The notes: generated by a model not told the origin, from the sequence alone. A DNA stretch of 64,000 bases from Saccharomycopsis crataegensis (GCF_037102585.1 NW_027043829.1:3100001-3164000), one strand, 5' to 3'. Shown: positions 10,894 to 22,220, counted from the first letter of the stretch. Translations and numbers: made by a program.

Positions 10894-11520
10894 TTTCTAT
10901 TATGGATTGTTGATGAGAATTTTTTGATTATATTTTTGAAATCATACTATTTTGAATTGTCTCCTTGGAAAAATCAAAAAAAAAAAGCAGACTTCAATAA
11001 AATCGTGTCGTGAATTGAGGCAGTTAATCTTGGAAAACTTCCAAAAGAAAGGAGTCTATATTTAAAATAGTAACGGTAAATAATTCTATTATGGTCACAT
11101 CGTTTGAGTTTTTGTTAAATCGCCGTTTGTAGATATCTCTAGCTATAAAGAGCCCATAAAGGGCCGAGATCTCTTATTTGAAACTTTGGAAACCATACTA
11201 TTGTGAATAGGCTTAGACAAATCAAAAAAAAAAAAATAAAAAGGGACTCCAATAAAAGAAACCAAGATATAACGCAAAAATCAGACCATATTCAAGAGTT
11301 ACTTCTTCTTTCAATGAAAAGAAAAGAGAGAAATGAGTTTAATACTGGCAATTTTAAAAGTTATTCTTTCTCAGTATTATTTTGGTTGCTGCAGCAAGAA
11401 TACTGGCAATGGCGCTATATGTAATCTCTATATATTTTACTAGAATGCAGGGATTGTTTTCAAGCAATATCATATACGGTATCTCATTAAAGGTTCTTTA
11501 ACTCCAGTACTAAATTAAAA
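10894..11520. other. Spacer with family 3'-end relic
   Basis: At about 10993-11040 the DNA repeats the last coding part of copy 2 (AATCGTGTC, GAATTGAGGCAGTTAATCT), a tail fragment with no body. A later short open frame (11203-11424) is A-rich and unrelated. A half palindrome (AGCAATATC) lies near 11463. Confidence 0.5.
10993..11040 (+). pseudogene. 3'-end relic of the tandem family
   Basis: About 48 bp nearly matching the C-terminal coding segment of copy 2 (IKSCQELRQLI region), with no gene body in front. Likely a scar of unequal crossing-over. Confidence 0.6.
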
Positions 11521-12216
11521 ATGTTTGACTGTATGAAGCATCGGGACACTGCCAATTATGACAGGTTTGATGATGCAATATTAGTGAAATTAAAGATTTA
11601 TGCTCCAAGTTTAATGTATCCTGATACACAAAATGTTAAAGGTCTTCATACATCATTAAGCGGATTGGAAAGAGCCCCTCTATTGGAGGAGTCTTTGAAA
11701 ATTGATGATAGTTGTCGTGGTTTTGATATAATTGAAAAATTGGAAAATCTTGTCTGGCTATCTACAATCTATGGTGTTAATATTAACTCATGGAGTGATC
11801 TTCTTTTCTTGTATTTATCGCCTGTTTTGAAACAACGTATTAGAGTGCGTTTGACTGCAAAGGGATCCTTGAATCGGATTGATCGTTGGCTACATTCTCT
11901 CTTTGCCTTAACTGAAAATATTCATTTCAGAGCCCATCAAAAAGAAATAATCAAACAAGTTGAGCTGTTCTGCCCCAATAAAGGTGACTGTTTGATTGAA
12001 AGTTTGTTGAAGGTGATTCGGTTGTCAGAGAGGCTTCCAGATGGGATGGCATTAGAAAATGCTAAGAGAAATGTTTTAGGGCTTACTATGTGTTACTTTT
12101 TGCGTTCTGGAAAGAGTAACAAAGATTTTCTAGGAAGTTTGGGAGACGTAGAGTCATCTCATGAATTGAGGCAGCTTATTTGGGGGACCATACCAGAGGA
12201 GGCCACTTATTATTAG
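11521..12216 (+). CDS. Tandem-family protein, copy 3 (unknown function)
   Basis: 231 aa, intact. It starts MFDCMKHRD, parallel to copies 1 and 2. Blocks: LKIYAPSLMYP, PLLEESLKI, IEKLENLVWL, DLLFLYLSPVLKQR, IDRWLHSLFALTE, VIRLSERLPD, SSHELRQLIWGTIPEEA. More diverged than copy 2 in the middle, yet open for its full length, suggesting coding constraint. Function is unknown. Confidence 0.75.
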   Translation: MFDCMKHRDTANYDRFDDAILVKLKIYAPSLMYPDTQNVKGLHTSLSGLERAPLLEESLKIDDSCRGFDIIEKLENLVWLSTIYGVNINSWSDLLFLYLSPVLKQRIRVRLTAKGSLNRIDRWLHSLFALTENIHFRAHQKEIIKQVELFCPNKGDCLIESLLKVIRLSERLPDGMALENAKRNVLGLTMCYFLRSGKSNKDFLGSLGDVESSHELRQLIWGTIPEEATYY

Positions 12217-12623
12217 GCTTAAGCCTTTTTTTTTTTTTAATTGATCTTTTTTTTATAATCATCTGTTGGTTTCTTGGCCCATCTATTGTAGGTTACATAA
12301 AGTAGCAATCAAGATGTGTATGATCACCACTGACCCTTATGCTCTACCTCTATGTTACTTGGAAATCGTTTATTAGCTCCTGAAGCATTTAGCAATGAAA
12401 TGTGAATACTTGTTACTTTCAAAAGAAAACAAACAAAAGAAAACAAACAAAAGAAAAAAAGGAGTCTCCAATATTGGGAATTTTAATTCTTATAACGATG
12501 ATTGCTGAGAGGAGTATTAATAACTATGATATTTAATGAAGCTACTTTAAGCAAGCATGCATGTTGTTTTTGTTGTTGTTGTTGTTGTTTTTTTCACAAT
12601 TTATTTCCAATGTTAATTTCAAC
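12217..12623. other. Spacer between family copies 3 and 4
   Basis: Contains an AAACAAACAAAAG-type direct repeat (12423-12450), a TTG-repeat stretch (12568-12590) and a half palindrome GATTGCTGAG near 12500. No gene seen. Confidence 0.4.
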
Positions 12624-13333
12624 ATGCTCGACTGTATCCACTGTCGAGAAAGAGTTAGCAGTTATGATGAATTTGATGAGGCGGTATTAGGGAAACTTAA
12701 AATATATGCACCAGATTTAATTTATCTCGATATACGGAACCTTTATGGTTCTTATAGGACTCCCTTGAGTATACTAAAGAGACTCCCCCCATTGGATAAG
12801 TCTTTGGAAATTGGTTCCCACTGCCGTGGCTTTGAGACAACAAGAAAATTACAAGATCTTGTTTGGATATTTGTACTGTATGGAATTGGCGTTGATGCAT
12901 GGAGTAATCTACTACTTTTATATTTAACACCTGAACTAAAGCACCTTGTTGGTGTACGTCTAAGGATAAAAGGTCGTGGTTCCATGAATGTAATTGATTA
13001 CTGGTTACATTCTCTTATTGTATTGACCGAGAGTATTCCATTTGAGAACTATAGAATCAAAACAACCAAACAACCAAACAAATTGAGCTGTTTCACGCCG
13101 TGTTTGGTGATTGTTTGGTTTACAGCTTGTTGGAGGTAATTCTCTTAGCAGAAGAGCTTCCATGCGACACTGTGCTACCAACTGTTAAGAAAATCATTTT
13201 GCGCCTCACTAAGGGTTACTTTTCGTTTCCTAATGAGAGCCGAAGCAATTTCGAGAAAAGTTTGATGGATGCAAAGTCATGTCTCCAATTAAGGCAAGTT
13301 ATGGGGAAACCATTCCAGAGGACGTAACATCTG
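12624..13333 (+). pseudogene. Tandem-family copy 4, frameshifted
   Basis: Starts like the intact copies (MLDCIHCRERVSSYDEFDE) and keeps LKIYAPDLIYL, PPLDKSLEI, TRKLQDLVWI, LLLLYLTPELK and DYWLHSLIVLTE. The frame is then lost near 13060-13090, inside an ACCAAACAACCAAAC slippage-prone stretch, so the first frame stops at 13139. The rest of the family C-terminus (LLEVILLAEELP...SCLQLRQV) lies in another frame to 13327, with a further shift near its end. Decayed host gene rather than a short new protein. An alternative is translation of only the first 171 residues. Confidence 0.7.
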
Positions 13334-13969
13334 ATAACTATCACATAGCTAATACATGTCTCCAGTCGAAATTATTTACGAGACCGTCTTAGAAAACGTA
13401 TCTTACATATAATTCATTTCGCTTCTGGTACAAATCGAATAGTTAGTTATATATGCGTTAATTAGTGTAGATAGAAAAATTATTGCCATTCGTGTATTAT
13501 AAAATACTCCTATCACAAGAAACTATGCAAAAAGTGATGATTTCAGGCGAAGCTTTCTCACAGATTGAATGCGAATATACGAATTTGAATCTTATCTCAA
13601 ACAAAAAAATCCAACTCATATATGACCCCAATGCGGAACAGTAATATCATAAAATTGAAAAATACTTTAGTTTAAAATAGACAATTTTAATGCCTCAAGA
13701 TCAAGATATGATTATTGTTGCTACAGCAATATTAAATTTTATAATGCATAAATTTTAAAGTTTGGGCGATGTTAGGTCATGTCATGAATTAAGGCGGCTT
13801 ATTTGGAAAACCATTCCAGAGAATGCTATTGACATTATGTACTAGTTCTATTGATGCTTTTATGTATTTATATTTGTTGCGGAAGTTGCAGATAAGTTAT
13901 AGTAAGATATTACAAGAGTAGTTATTTATTGTTTCTTCATCAATATACGTCACGTAAAATGAAAAAGCA
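13334..13969. other. Spacer with a second family 3'-end relic
   Basis: AT-rich. Holds TTGCTACAGCAA (13718-13729), the palindrome also found upstream of copy 1. About 30 bp later (13757-13830) is a C-terminal family fragment without a gene body. The palindrome sitting directly next to a tail fragment suggests a deletion removed the body of a sixth copy. Confidence 0.5.
13757..13830 (+). pseudogene. Second 3'-end relic of the tandem family
   Basis: Matches the end of copy 3 (AGTTTGGG, TCATGAATT, GGCTTATTTGG, ACCATTCCAGAG) and would read SLGDVRSCHELRRLIW; nothing of the upstream gene is present. Confidence 0.6.
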
Positions 13970-14482
13970 AAGAAAGAAATAAGAAAAGTGCAAGATCTTG
14001 TGTGGATTTTTATGCTGTATGGTAATGAATTCAGTTTTTGGAGTAGTCTTCTCTTCTTGTACTTATCACCAGAATTGAAACATCGTGTTAGGGGATGTTT
14101 AACTTCGAAATCAAAGTATGCTGCTACTTACGAGAAAGAAATAAAGCCTATTGATTGTTGGCTATTTTCTCTCATTGCCTTGACTGAGAATGTTCCTTTT
14201 GTGGAGCATTGGAGGGAAGTCGTTAAACTGATTGAGAAATTTGTTCCTGAGAGGGGTATTTCATTCCTGAAGAGTTTGTTAAAGATGATTCTGCTGGCAG
14301 AAGAGCTCCACAGGAGATCATGCTATCATATGTGAAGCAAGCAGTTTTGCGCCTCTTTAGGGACAATAATGTTTCATTCTCTACCGCTGATGGTCAAATA
14401 AATTTCGAGAAGAATATGGGGAATGTGAAGTCCTATGCTCAATTGAAGAATTTTTTTGGGACGTCCCTTGGGGGAGGGAAGT
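13970..14482 (+). pseudogene. Tandem-family copy 5, 5'-truncated and frameshifted
   Basis: Homology begins abruptly at the IRK-QDLVWIF block, so roughly the first 75 residues are missing. It then follows the family (LLFLYLSPELKHR, IDCWLFSLIALTE, LLKMILLAEEL). A shift near 14310 closes the frame at 14335, and the remaining C-terminal homology lies in another frame to about 14482. It has a family-unlike insert of about 10 codons before IDCW. Decayed copy at the end of the array. Confidence 0.65.
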
Positions 14483-16555
14483 GAATTCACTGTAATTGCT
14501 AGTGGTGTTTGTGTTATTATTTATGTATATGTTGAATATTTGATTTGCGACTTTTAGATTGTAGTATAATAGAGAAACAGATTTAAATGTTTAGAGCCAC
14601 TATATGCCAACATGCCAATGTCTTTAGATATTACGGGGTAATATTAGACTTGCAAAGAAATACAGAATGAGATAAATCAAATTGCACAGAAAAACAATAA
14701 ATTAAGAGATGGAAAGCCACAAAAAATATGGGGATCACTATAGCGCATCCTCATTTTGTTGTTTTTTTTTTTTTTTTTTTTTTTTTTTTTCCTCTCTTTA
14801 TTTCAAGGAAAAGAAGTGAATATTGATGAAAGGTGTTTAAATATTACAAAAACAACAGAATAAGATGAATTACTAGGCTTGTCATAATTTCATATTATCC
14901 TTGAGAAAACATGGAGGTATCGACCAATTTAGGCGATAGATACATGGGTAATCGATAGTAAAAAATCAAACAAATAAAAAAAAAAAAAACGGTCGTGCAG
15001 GCAATCGATGGAGAAAACGCAATTTCTGTAATTAACCACCGGTGACATCGACTGGGATTATCTCCGAACAATAAAAATGGTTACAGAGACCAAATTTGGG
15101 GAATATCTCGGTTCCCCTTCCTAATTTTTCAAAGCTTGCTTGGAAGCCAGGGTGTGTTGTGTTGTTATACTACCACCCTCGTAAAGTGTGAGAGCCGGAA
15201 AACAATGCCATGTGCTAAATAAAGTAACTAGCGCCTCTGCCACAAATGATGGGCGGTTGTTGTGGTGAGACACGCTCGAGGGGGGGGGAGGGAGGGAGTT
15301 GGGCTTAATGGTACGAGGTGAGGACTACAGTATATGTATATGTATATATATATATATGACCCAGGGGAAATAGATCCATCGAACAAAGCGATGTGTTGTT
15401 TAGCGAGGGTTTTTAGTGTATTATAAATAACATCTCTGTCAGTTGCCACCTGCCTACCTTGTACCATCATCATTATTAGAGTTTCCCCTTTTGGTCCTTT
15501 TCGATGGTACTGGTCCACCACAGTGGTATATTCCTGCAAAGAATGATCGAACCACCCACCCAAACACCGGTACGTTAGCTAGACCAAATAAGACGTGCGT
15601 ATCTTTCTATGTAAAAGAGAAGATAAAAGAAGAGAAAGAGAATGGAAGAGAAACAATAATCATATGATTATCGACCTAAGAGCATGGGAACCACAAAAAA
15701 AAAGAAGTATGGTGGCCCCAAATGATAATCACGTGCAAAGATTATTAATATATAATTATATGCCGGGGGCCTAAAATATAAGACGGCATCAAAAATGGCG
15801 AGGGGAAGAGACGCTGTGCCCCCCAATGGAAGGGGGAGGCGACAGCGACGACACTGACGCCGCCCATCGATCCACCTCGCATGGCGCCAACCGGCATACG
15901 CAGCACAGCGGCACCTCAATATGTAAGTGTCCCCGAGGAAGGTCATTTTCCTTTATGATTTTTTTCTATTGTGGGTGGTGGCCGTTTTGTTGTTACGGAG
16001 AGGAGACCTCTTTTTCTCTGTGAGTTAGTTATCGTTGTCCTTCCTGGGTGGGTTCCAATATATTGATACTAATACAATTGTCAGGGTAGTTGCCACACAA
16101 ATCGCCAATAGCATTACCTCCACCACTCCCACAATTCAATTAGCAAAAAAAAAAAAAAGGTCAGGTCATATATATATAAACTAAAAACCTCACTTTTTTT
16201 AAGATCTTCGGTGTTGCTGGTGCGTAGTATGAAACATCGCTCTTGTTGAAATAAAACACTGTTGTGCCTTTTAGAAAAAAAATCTTTCAGTGGGTGTTCT
16301 TTTCAATCCTAATTTTTCATCTCAGTCCATCGCTGATTATTCCTACTTTAATTATCGTTATCCTGAAACTGAAATTCCAGTAAAAATTTCCAACGTTTTC
16401 ACAGGTAAAAAAAAAAAGTCTATTGATTGATAGTTTTTCCCTTTTTTTCCCTCTTTATAATTTTTTTTTTTTTTTTTTTTACTCTTCCCCTTCTCCTCTT
16501 CCATAGTATAGTATTGGATTATTGTACTACTCAATCATAGTTCATAATCTCCATT
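14483..16555. other. Long intergenic region before PLC1
   Basis: About 2 kb with no gene I can support. Contains a T-run of about 30 (14759-14790), a G-rich segment (15280-15300), (TA)n near 15333-15357, and pyrimidine-rich DNA with poly-T just upstream of PLC1 (16440-16505), typical of a yeast promoter. Several short frames on both strands have low-complexity content. Confidence 0.4.
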
Positions 16556-17637
16556 ATGAATGTCTTCCAATCACCAACTTTGCTTTCCCATCATCTTCAT
16601 CATCACCACCAGATATCAAAACCACCTGCTGCTGCTGCTGCTGTTGCTGCCGATGCCCCTACAACAATACCATTACAGTTAATTGAAACCTCATCGCTTG
16701 AATTTGAGGACGACGATGATACTTCCAGTCAAGGCAGCGTCTTCTCATCAATACTAGATAATGAATGTCCCGAGTCATTAGCGTCTGTCATTCCAGAACC
16801 CATCATTGAGTTATTTAACCGTTTGTCAGGAGACCAACCATCGATATCCCCGGAGGAATTCGTAAAGTTTTACAAATCTCAGAATAACTGCTTGATTACT
16901 CAACATCAATCGCAACTTATCCTCGACAAATACTCCACAAATAATAAAAATATCAATACCAGCGGTTGTCAGCCCTCCATCACTCTAGAATCTTTCCATA
17001 AATTCCTCACATCAAATGATAATTGTCTCATGAATAACAACCTTGGCCTTGAAGATTTCACTAGACCTCTCAATCAATACTACATCTCGTCATCACACAA
17101 CACTTACCTAACTGGCCGGCAAATCGGCGGTACATCATCAATAGATCTCTACATCTCAGCATTATCCAAGGGTTGTCGATGTATCGAAATCGACATTTGG
17201 GACGGCGCCAATGGCCCAGTGGTGAGCCATGGCCCAACATTGACTACCTCGGTCAATCTCAATAAAGTCATTGAAACAATTCGTCACTACGGCTTTCTTC
17301 ATTCGGATTTGCCCCTAATTTTATCAGTGGAAATCCATTGTAAAAAACAGTACCAACATCAAGTTAAACAGTCCTTTGTTAACGGACTTGGCGATTTGTT
17401 AATGCAAGGAAATAATAATAACGCCGACAACCTATCCGATGAGCATTTGCCACCAGTTGATCAATTGAAAAACAAAATCTTGATTAAAATCAAAAGACCA
17501 TCAAACACAAACATCACCACCTCTCAACCACCATCATTATCCAGTTGTTCTTCCACCTCAGGGGGCTTTTATTCCATCAATGGCACCGGGTCTTTTATGT
17601 CTTACATCAATTCAACCTCAGGGTTCCTACATCACAC

Positions 17638-17671
<34 letters not shown>

Positions 17672-18649
17672 CTTAGCGAAACTTCAATGTCAACCGCCGG
17701 CGGTTCTGGAGGGGATTCCGACTCGCATTTTTCTATTCCTTCATCATCTTCTGAATCATCTTTGGGACTTCTTTCTCCGAATTTTTCAACGTTATCAATA
17801 TCCAATAACAAGAAACACAAGATCATTCCAGAACTCTATCAAATGAGCCATTACATTCACGGAGTTAAATTCAAAAACTTTTGTTCTACCGACGCCAAAA
17901 CTTTCAACCATTGCTTTTCGTTTAGCAATTCCAAACTTTATTCCATGCTTCGCCATGCTTCCCCCTCGACAATCGAAGCGGTTCATTTACATAATACCAA
18001 CCATTTGATGAGAATTTATCCAAGTGGGTACAAGATTAACTCTAGCAACTTTGATCCCACCACTTTTTGGAAATTCGGCTGTCAAATGGTCGCCACCAAT
18101 TGGCAAACCTGGGATCTCGGAGAACAAATCAACGAATCGATGTTCAATTATGGCAGTAGATCCGGCTTTATTTTGAAGCCGCAATATCTATTAGATTCGC
18201 AATCGTCTTCCTATGGTAACTCGTTGATTAGAAATTCCAGTATTGATGAATCGAACTTATCCAACGTCAAGTTTTGTATTGAGGTTCTTCACGGGGAATT
18301 CAATAATAATGCGAGTTCTAAACCTTCGCCAATCACCATGAAGATCATTGGTCATGAATCAAAAAGTCAAGGGTTGCGCAAATTTTTAGCCAATTCGTTT
18401 TTCAAGAAATCAAAACTGTTGACTTCCAATACCATGTGGCAAAACTCCAAATTTTCTGGTGAGTTGTTCAACACCTTATTCGAATTTCTTTTCCTTAAAT
18501 TTTCTATTGGTAATGGTGAATTCGAAAGAAGTGTGGTGGTTAGAATGTGTTATTTGAACAATGGTTATAAGTTCTTTTCACTTGTTGATGAATTTGGGAA
18601 CGAAACTGATGAAAAATTATTTGTCAAGATTGACATTACCGTTAATTGA
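16556..18649 (+). CDS. PLC1: Phosphoinositide-specific phospholipase C
   Basis: Hydrolyses PIP2 to IP3 and diacylglycerol; feeds inositol polyphosphate signalling. 697 aa. Order: His/Ala/Asp-rich N-terminus, EF-hand-like region (about 85-160), catalytic X box (about 164-265) with H181 (SSSHNTYL), second His H225 (PVVSHG) and calcium ligands N182, E211, D213 and E259, a long Ser-rich insert (about 320-415, with a run from ATC/TCA repeats), Y box (about 425-540, ending SGFILKPQYL) and a C2 domain to the end. All catalytic residues are present. It is shorter than Saccharomyces Plc1 (about 870 aa) and shows no clear PH domain; an upstream exon was looked for and not found. Confidence 0.93.
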
Positions 18650-20104
18650 TTCAATTTAATTGAATCTTTTTTCTTCCATTTCTTTCACCAATTATAGAGA
18701 AATGAAGAGATGGACAGAAAAAAAAACAAACTCTCCCCCCTTTCCAAGAAGGTTAATGTTTATATCATCACATGGGACGTTTTCATGTTTTTGTTATCTC
18801 AATTGCTATTACTTATTTGCTAAAATGTTTATTTACTCCAAATCACAATGAATTTGTTTTCATAATTTACCATCTCTTTTACATCATCAACGGACTTTTA
18901 CGCTTTTACTAAAGGGGTTTTTTCAAATACCAGACCATAATAATCTTGCTTACAATCCAAACTAGACATTGAAAAATATTTCCAGAAGGAAAGACTTTTG
19001 GCAATCTTTTCTCTACCCGCCCCTTCTTAATAACTCTGGAACGCTTCATTTTGTTATTTTTTTTTTTGCTTAGCTACTACTACCACTACCTCAATCAAAT
19101 CTTTCTCTAATCTGTGTCCCCCTTGACCATCATCTATAGATTTTGACATTCATTTTTTTTTTCTCCTCCTTTTTTTACTGCTTTTGTATAATTTTTTTTC
19201 TCTCTCTTTTCTTGTTTGCCCATGTTATGTTTCATAGTTTTTTAATGCATTGTTTTCTCTCTCATTTTATTGAAACTATTTGGCCTTGCTGATATTTGTA
19301 GTTTAGTTGCAATTCAGATATACTCCAATGCCCCTTCCAAGGATATATATATATATATATATTTGTAGTTCCCTATAGGTGTCCCCTCCCTCCCCTCAAG
19401 TGCATTGCACTCTCTCCTCAATGATGGGGAATTATAATTTAGATAACCCAATGCTACACATCAAATGCAATTTGAATATCCCCAATTCCACCTTCAATGA
19501 TTATATATATATATATCTTATTTTTCTAGCTTACGCCCACTCAATCATGATATTTTCTAGTTTAGGCAACACCCATGCAATCTTCAATGATCCTTCTCTA
19601 ACCCCCTCCCTCCCTCTTTTCAACCTCGCCAAGCGAAATAGCATAGACCCCCTCTCCTCCTCCTCCTCCTCCTCCTCATTTACCTCCTCCTCTACCTCCT
19701 CCTTCTTCTCCTTCACACGCTCGCACATATACACACATACAAAACGTCTCTTATAGGAAGAAATTCCCCAACCAAACCACAGCATAAACCGATTGGTTTT
19801 AACCTTATTGTTATATGAAATGAAGTATCTTGAAGTTCAATAATAATAATAAGAACCTTAAAAGAAGCATGTAATCTTTGAATTCACACCAAGAACCTTA
19901 TAAGAAGCATATAATCTTGAGTTTTGCCATCAGAATCAGAATTCTCAGAAAAGAACTGAGCCGCGAATATCTACTGGCACTTTGAGGGTCCCCTATTGTT
20001 GTTAATGGAGACTATACTACATTTCTGGAACCAGCCACGATTTCCATGAAGTTTTCTCTGAATTCTGAAATCGAGTATATATTACCAGTGGTATCTATCA
20101 ATTA
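18650..20104. other. PLC1 3' flank and low-complexity DNA
   Basis: T-rich DNA with (TA)n at 19345-19361 and 19503-19516 and a (TCC)n/(CTC)n tract at 19650-19710. The repeats CAAGAACCTTA-AAGAAGCAT occur twice near 19850-19910. The open frame 19379-19756 is made largely of the CTC/TCC tract and is not credible as a gene. Confidence 0.4.
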
Positions 20105-20107
20105 ATG

Positions 20108-21180
20108 TTAAATCGAGTATCTCTTATCCAATCCACCAATGTTGGGTATATGATCATCATTTGAACTTGGAATGCAAAGCACCGCCATCATGTATATCGA
20201 CGCGAGTTTGTTTGTTAAATGAAAGGCCCAAAATCTCATCAAATTTATTACCGATTCCAAGTTCGTCATTTCAGAGATATTGTTCAACAGTAACTCCAAT
20301 TTGGTCAGTCTATCACCATATAAACGATGATCAATGGTTCTTAGATCATTTCCTCGGAGATTCAACTTTTCTAATTGGGAAAGCATCAAAAAAAAAAGGT
20401 TTTGGTAGATACCTAACCAGAGATCTTTGGCAATACACGGAGGAAGGAACATCGGAGTGAAAACTTTGGTAACCTTTGAAACTACTTGAGCCAATCAACA
20501 GTTATTATTTTTTTAATCCCACAACGAGCCACTTGCAATATTTGTAAACTCTCCAACTCGTTAAGATTGCTATCCAAAACCCTTATCGCGGTATCAATAA
20601 TAATAATAATTTTTTTTTTTTTTTTTTTTTTTTCAATTTTGGCATCAAGTGTTAATCTATCAACTTTATATATTGAAACAGTCAGTGATACCAAGCTCTA
20701 GCAAATAAGGAATTGAGTGGATAATCTCAAATGTTTCGAACTGTTTCCGGCCGGCAAATTGAAAGAGATACTCTAATCGTTTATGGTTACTAACATTGGT
20801 GGTAATTTTCTCAACGTCACAAGGAATCACCGATGACGATTTCAAATTTAAACACTTCTCTAACCCCTCCTAACTCAGAGACATAAAACAATACTTCAAC
20901 CTGATACCCCCTCAAGGTTATTGAATGAAGTCTAAACCCTAAGCAACTCCCCATCATTAGAAAAACTGATCACACCTCTCCCCCTCCCTCACATTCAGTG
21001 AGCGATAGTTTAGTCAAGTGTGCTTCAAAGTATTGAATCTTTTGTCAATTCTATGGAGATGGTAACATTTTTCTAGTGTTAATTCCTCCAATCTATGCTG
21101 CCAATCTTCAATTATCAAGTAGTCGACCAACTTAATTCCGAGAATCTCCCCCACCCCCCTTCAAATTGCTGTCGACAATT
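20108..21180 (-). pseudogene. Decayed leucine-rich-repeat protein gene
   Basis: On the minus strand several interrupted stretches read as LRR protein: EELTLEKCYHL-type near 21060-21120, GLEKCLNL and LLELGITDC near 20700-20870, LNELESLQILQVARCGIKKI at about 20500-20570, and LEKLNLRGNDLRTI...LTKLELLLNNIS at 20270-20390. They are ordered as one gene but broken by stops, shifts and a T-tract (20611-20633). This is a fossil of a host LRR (possibly F-box/LRR) protein. Both ends are uncertain. Confidence 0.6.
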
Positions 21181-21630
21181 GATTTCTGATAAATAATGAT
21201 AAAATGAACTGTGGCGATGTTTTAGTGCTCAGCATCTCATAATTCTGGCCATTATTGCTATTTATTAGGGTAAACTGACAAACGATATTGTTTTAGCGCT
21301 GGACTTTTCAAGTTGTTTTTTTTCATTTTCGATCCCATCAATCTTGAATATAACCAACCAAGCATCGCAAATAACCAACAAGAAATATCATGGGAATTCC
21401 CTATGGAAAAAATATAAAGATATACTATTATCTATTATATATTGGATATGTAATTGGCTAGGCTTGCAATGACGGAGAAACTGGCAAGTGCTAAAAGACC
21501 TGCAAATAGAAAACACAAAAAATTGTCTCACAGGAGTGGTATACCCTCAGTCATGGCAATTGATGATTCTCAATTATAACATTTACTGTAAATAAAATAA
21601 AATAAAATAAAATAAAATAAAATAAAATAA
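21181..21630. other. Left flank of the inverted-repeat element
   Basis: No gene. Ends in a (AAAAT)n microsatellite from about 21590 that runs directly into the left inverted repeat. Confidence 0.4.
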
Positions 21631-21632
21631 AA
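21590..21632. repeat. (AAAAT)n microsatellite abutting the left inverted repeat
   Basis: About eight AATAA-type pentamer units immediately outside the element end. A slippage-prone A-rich target or post-insertion expansion would explain it. Confidence 0.8.
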
Positions 21633-21675
21633 TTGCCGGAAGTTGGACAAATTTCTTTACGTTTTCTAAAGACAT
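21631..21675 (+). repeat. Left terminal inverted repeat (45 bp)
   Basis: Begins AATTGCCGGAAGTTGGAC and ends AAAGACAT. Its reverse complement recurs at 27055-27099 with a single mismatch. Confidence 0.9.
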
Positions 21676-21734
21676 CAACATTGTTCAATTCCCAAATTGT
21701 GAACATGGGTAGCCAGGGCTTGAATTCTGGTATT

Positions 21735-21831
21735 TCAACCTTTTACTAGTAAACCAGTACCTACTCAAGTGCATGTCTCAATGAAAAACTTTGATTTCTC
21801 TGTATTGATAAGTAAACTAGTAAAAGGTTGA
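21735..21831. repeat. Perfect 16-bp inverted repeat (hairpin)
   Basis: TCAACCTTTTACTAGT at 21735-21750 pairs exactly with its reverse complement at 21816-21831; the loop is 65 nt. It lies in the left arm of the element and could be the ends of a small nested repeat. Confidence 0.75.
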
Positions 21832-22197
21832 TCGAATTGAATTGGTGTTTAATAAGGGTAATTAGCATAATTACCAGCCGAAATGTATTTTTAAGTGCTC
21901 ATCATTAACAGAAACTTCAAAAATAGCAACCGTTGGAAGTTTTGGGTATAAATTGAGCAAGTAGTGCTTCGATCTCTAAATAAGCGGGATTGTAATATAA
22001 GCCTGGTCTCATGTTAATCGATGGATTGAGAGTTTGATATCATAATCCAATCTATTAATGGTTGCATCCGATAAAATAAAATAAATTGTTAAAGTAAGTA
22101 CAAATACTATGTAAAGGTTTGAGGGTATCCTCTAAAATAAGAATAATAAAATGGAAAAACGAGAAAGATCACTCTATTTAAGTAGTTCGATCTTCTC

Positions 22198-22220
22198 TTA
22201 GAACTATTGGATAGTTCTAA
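22198..22220. repeat. Perfect 10-bp palindrome with 3-nt loop
   Basis: TTAGAACTAT-TGG-ATAGTTCTAA. It lies about 100 bp outside the left direct repeat. Confidence 0.75.

Noticed and set aside
8882-14482. Retrotransposon Gag origin for the tandem family
   Set aside because: Helical content and tandem arrangement prompted the idea, but there is no zinc knuckle, reverse transcriptase, LTR or poly-protein context. No support.
19379-19756. 125-aa open frame with poly-Ser
   Set aside because: Dominated by a TCC/CTC repeat; no conserved-looking part.
21690-21745. tRNA-like T-arm near CCAGGGCTTGAATTCTGG
   Set aside because: No acceptor stem or anticodon arm could be fitted around it.
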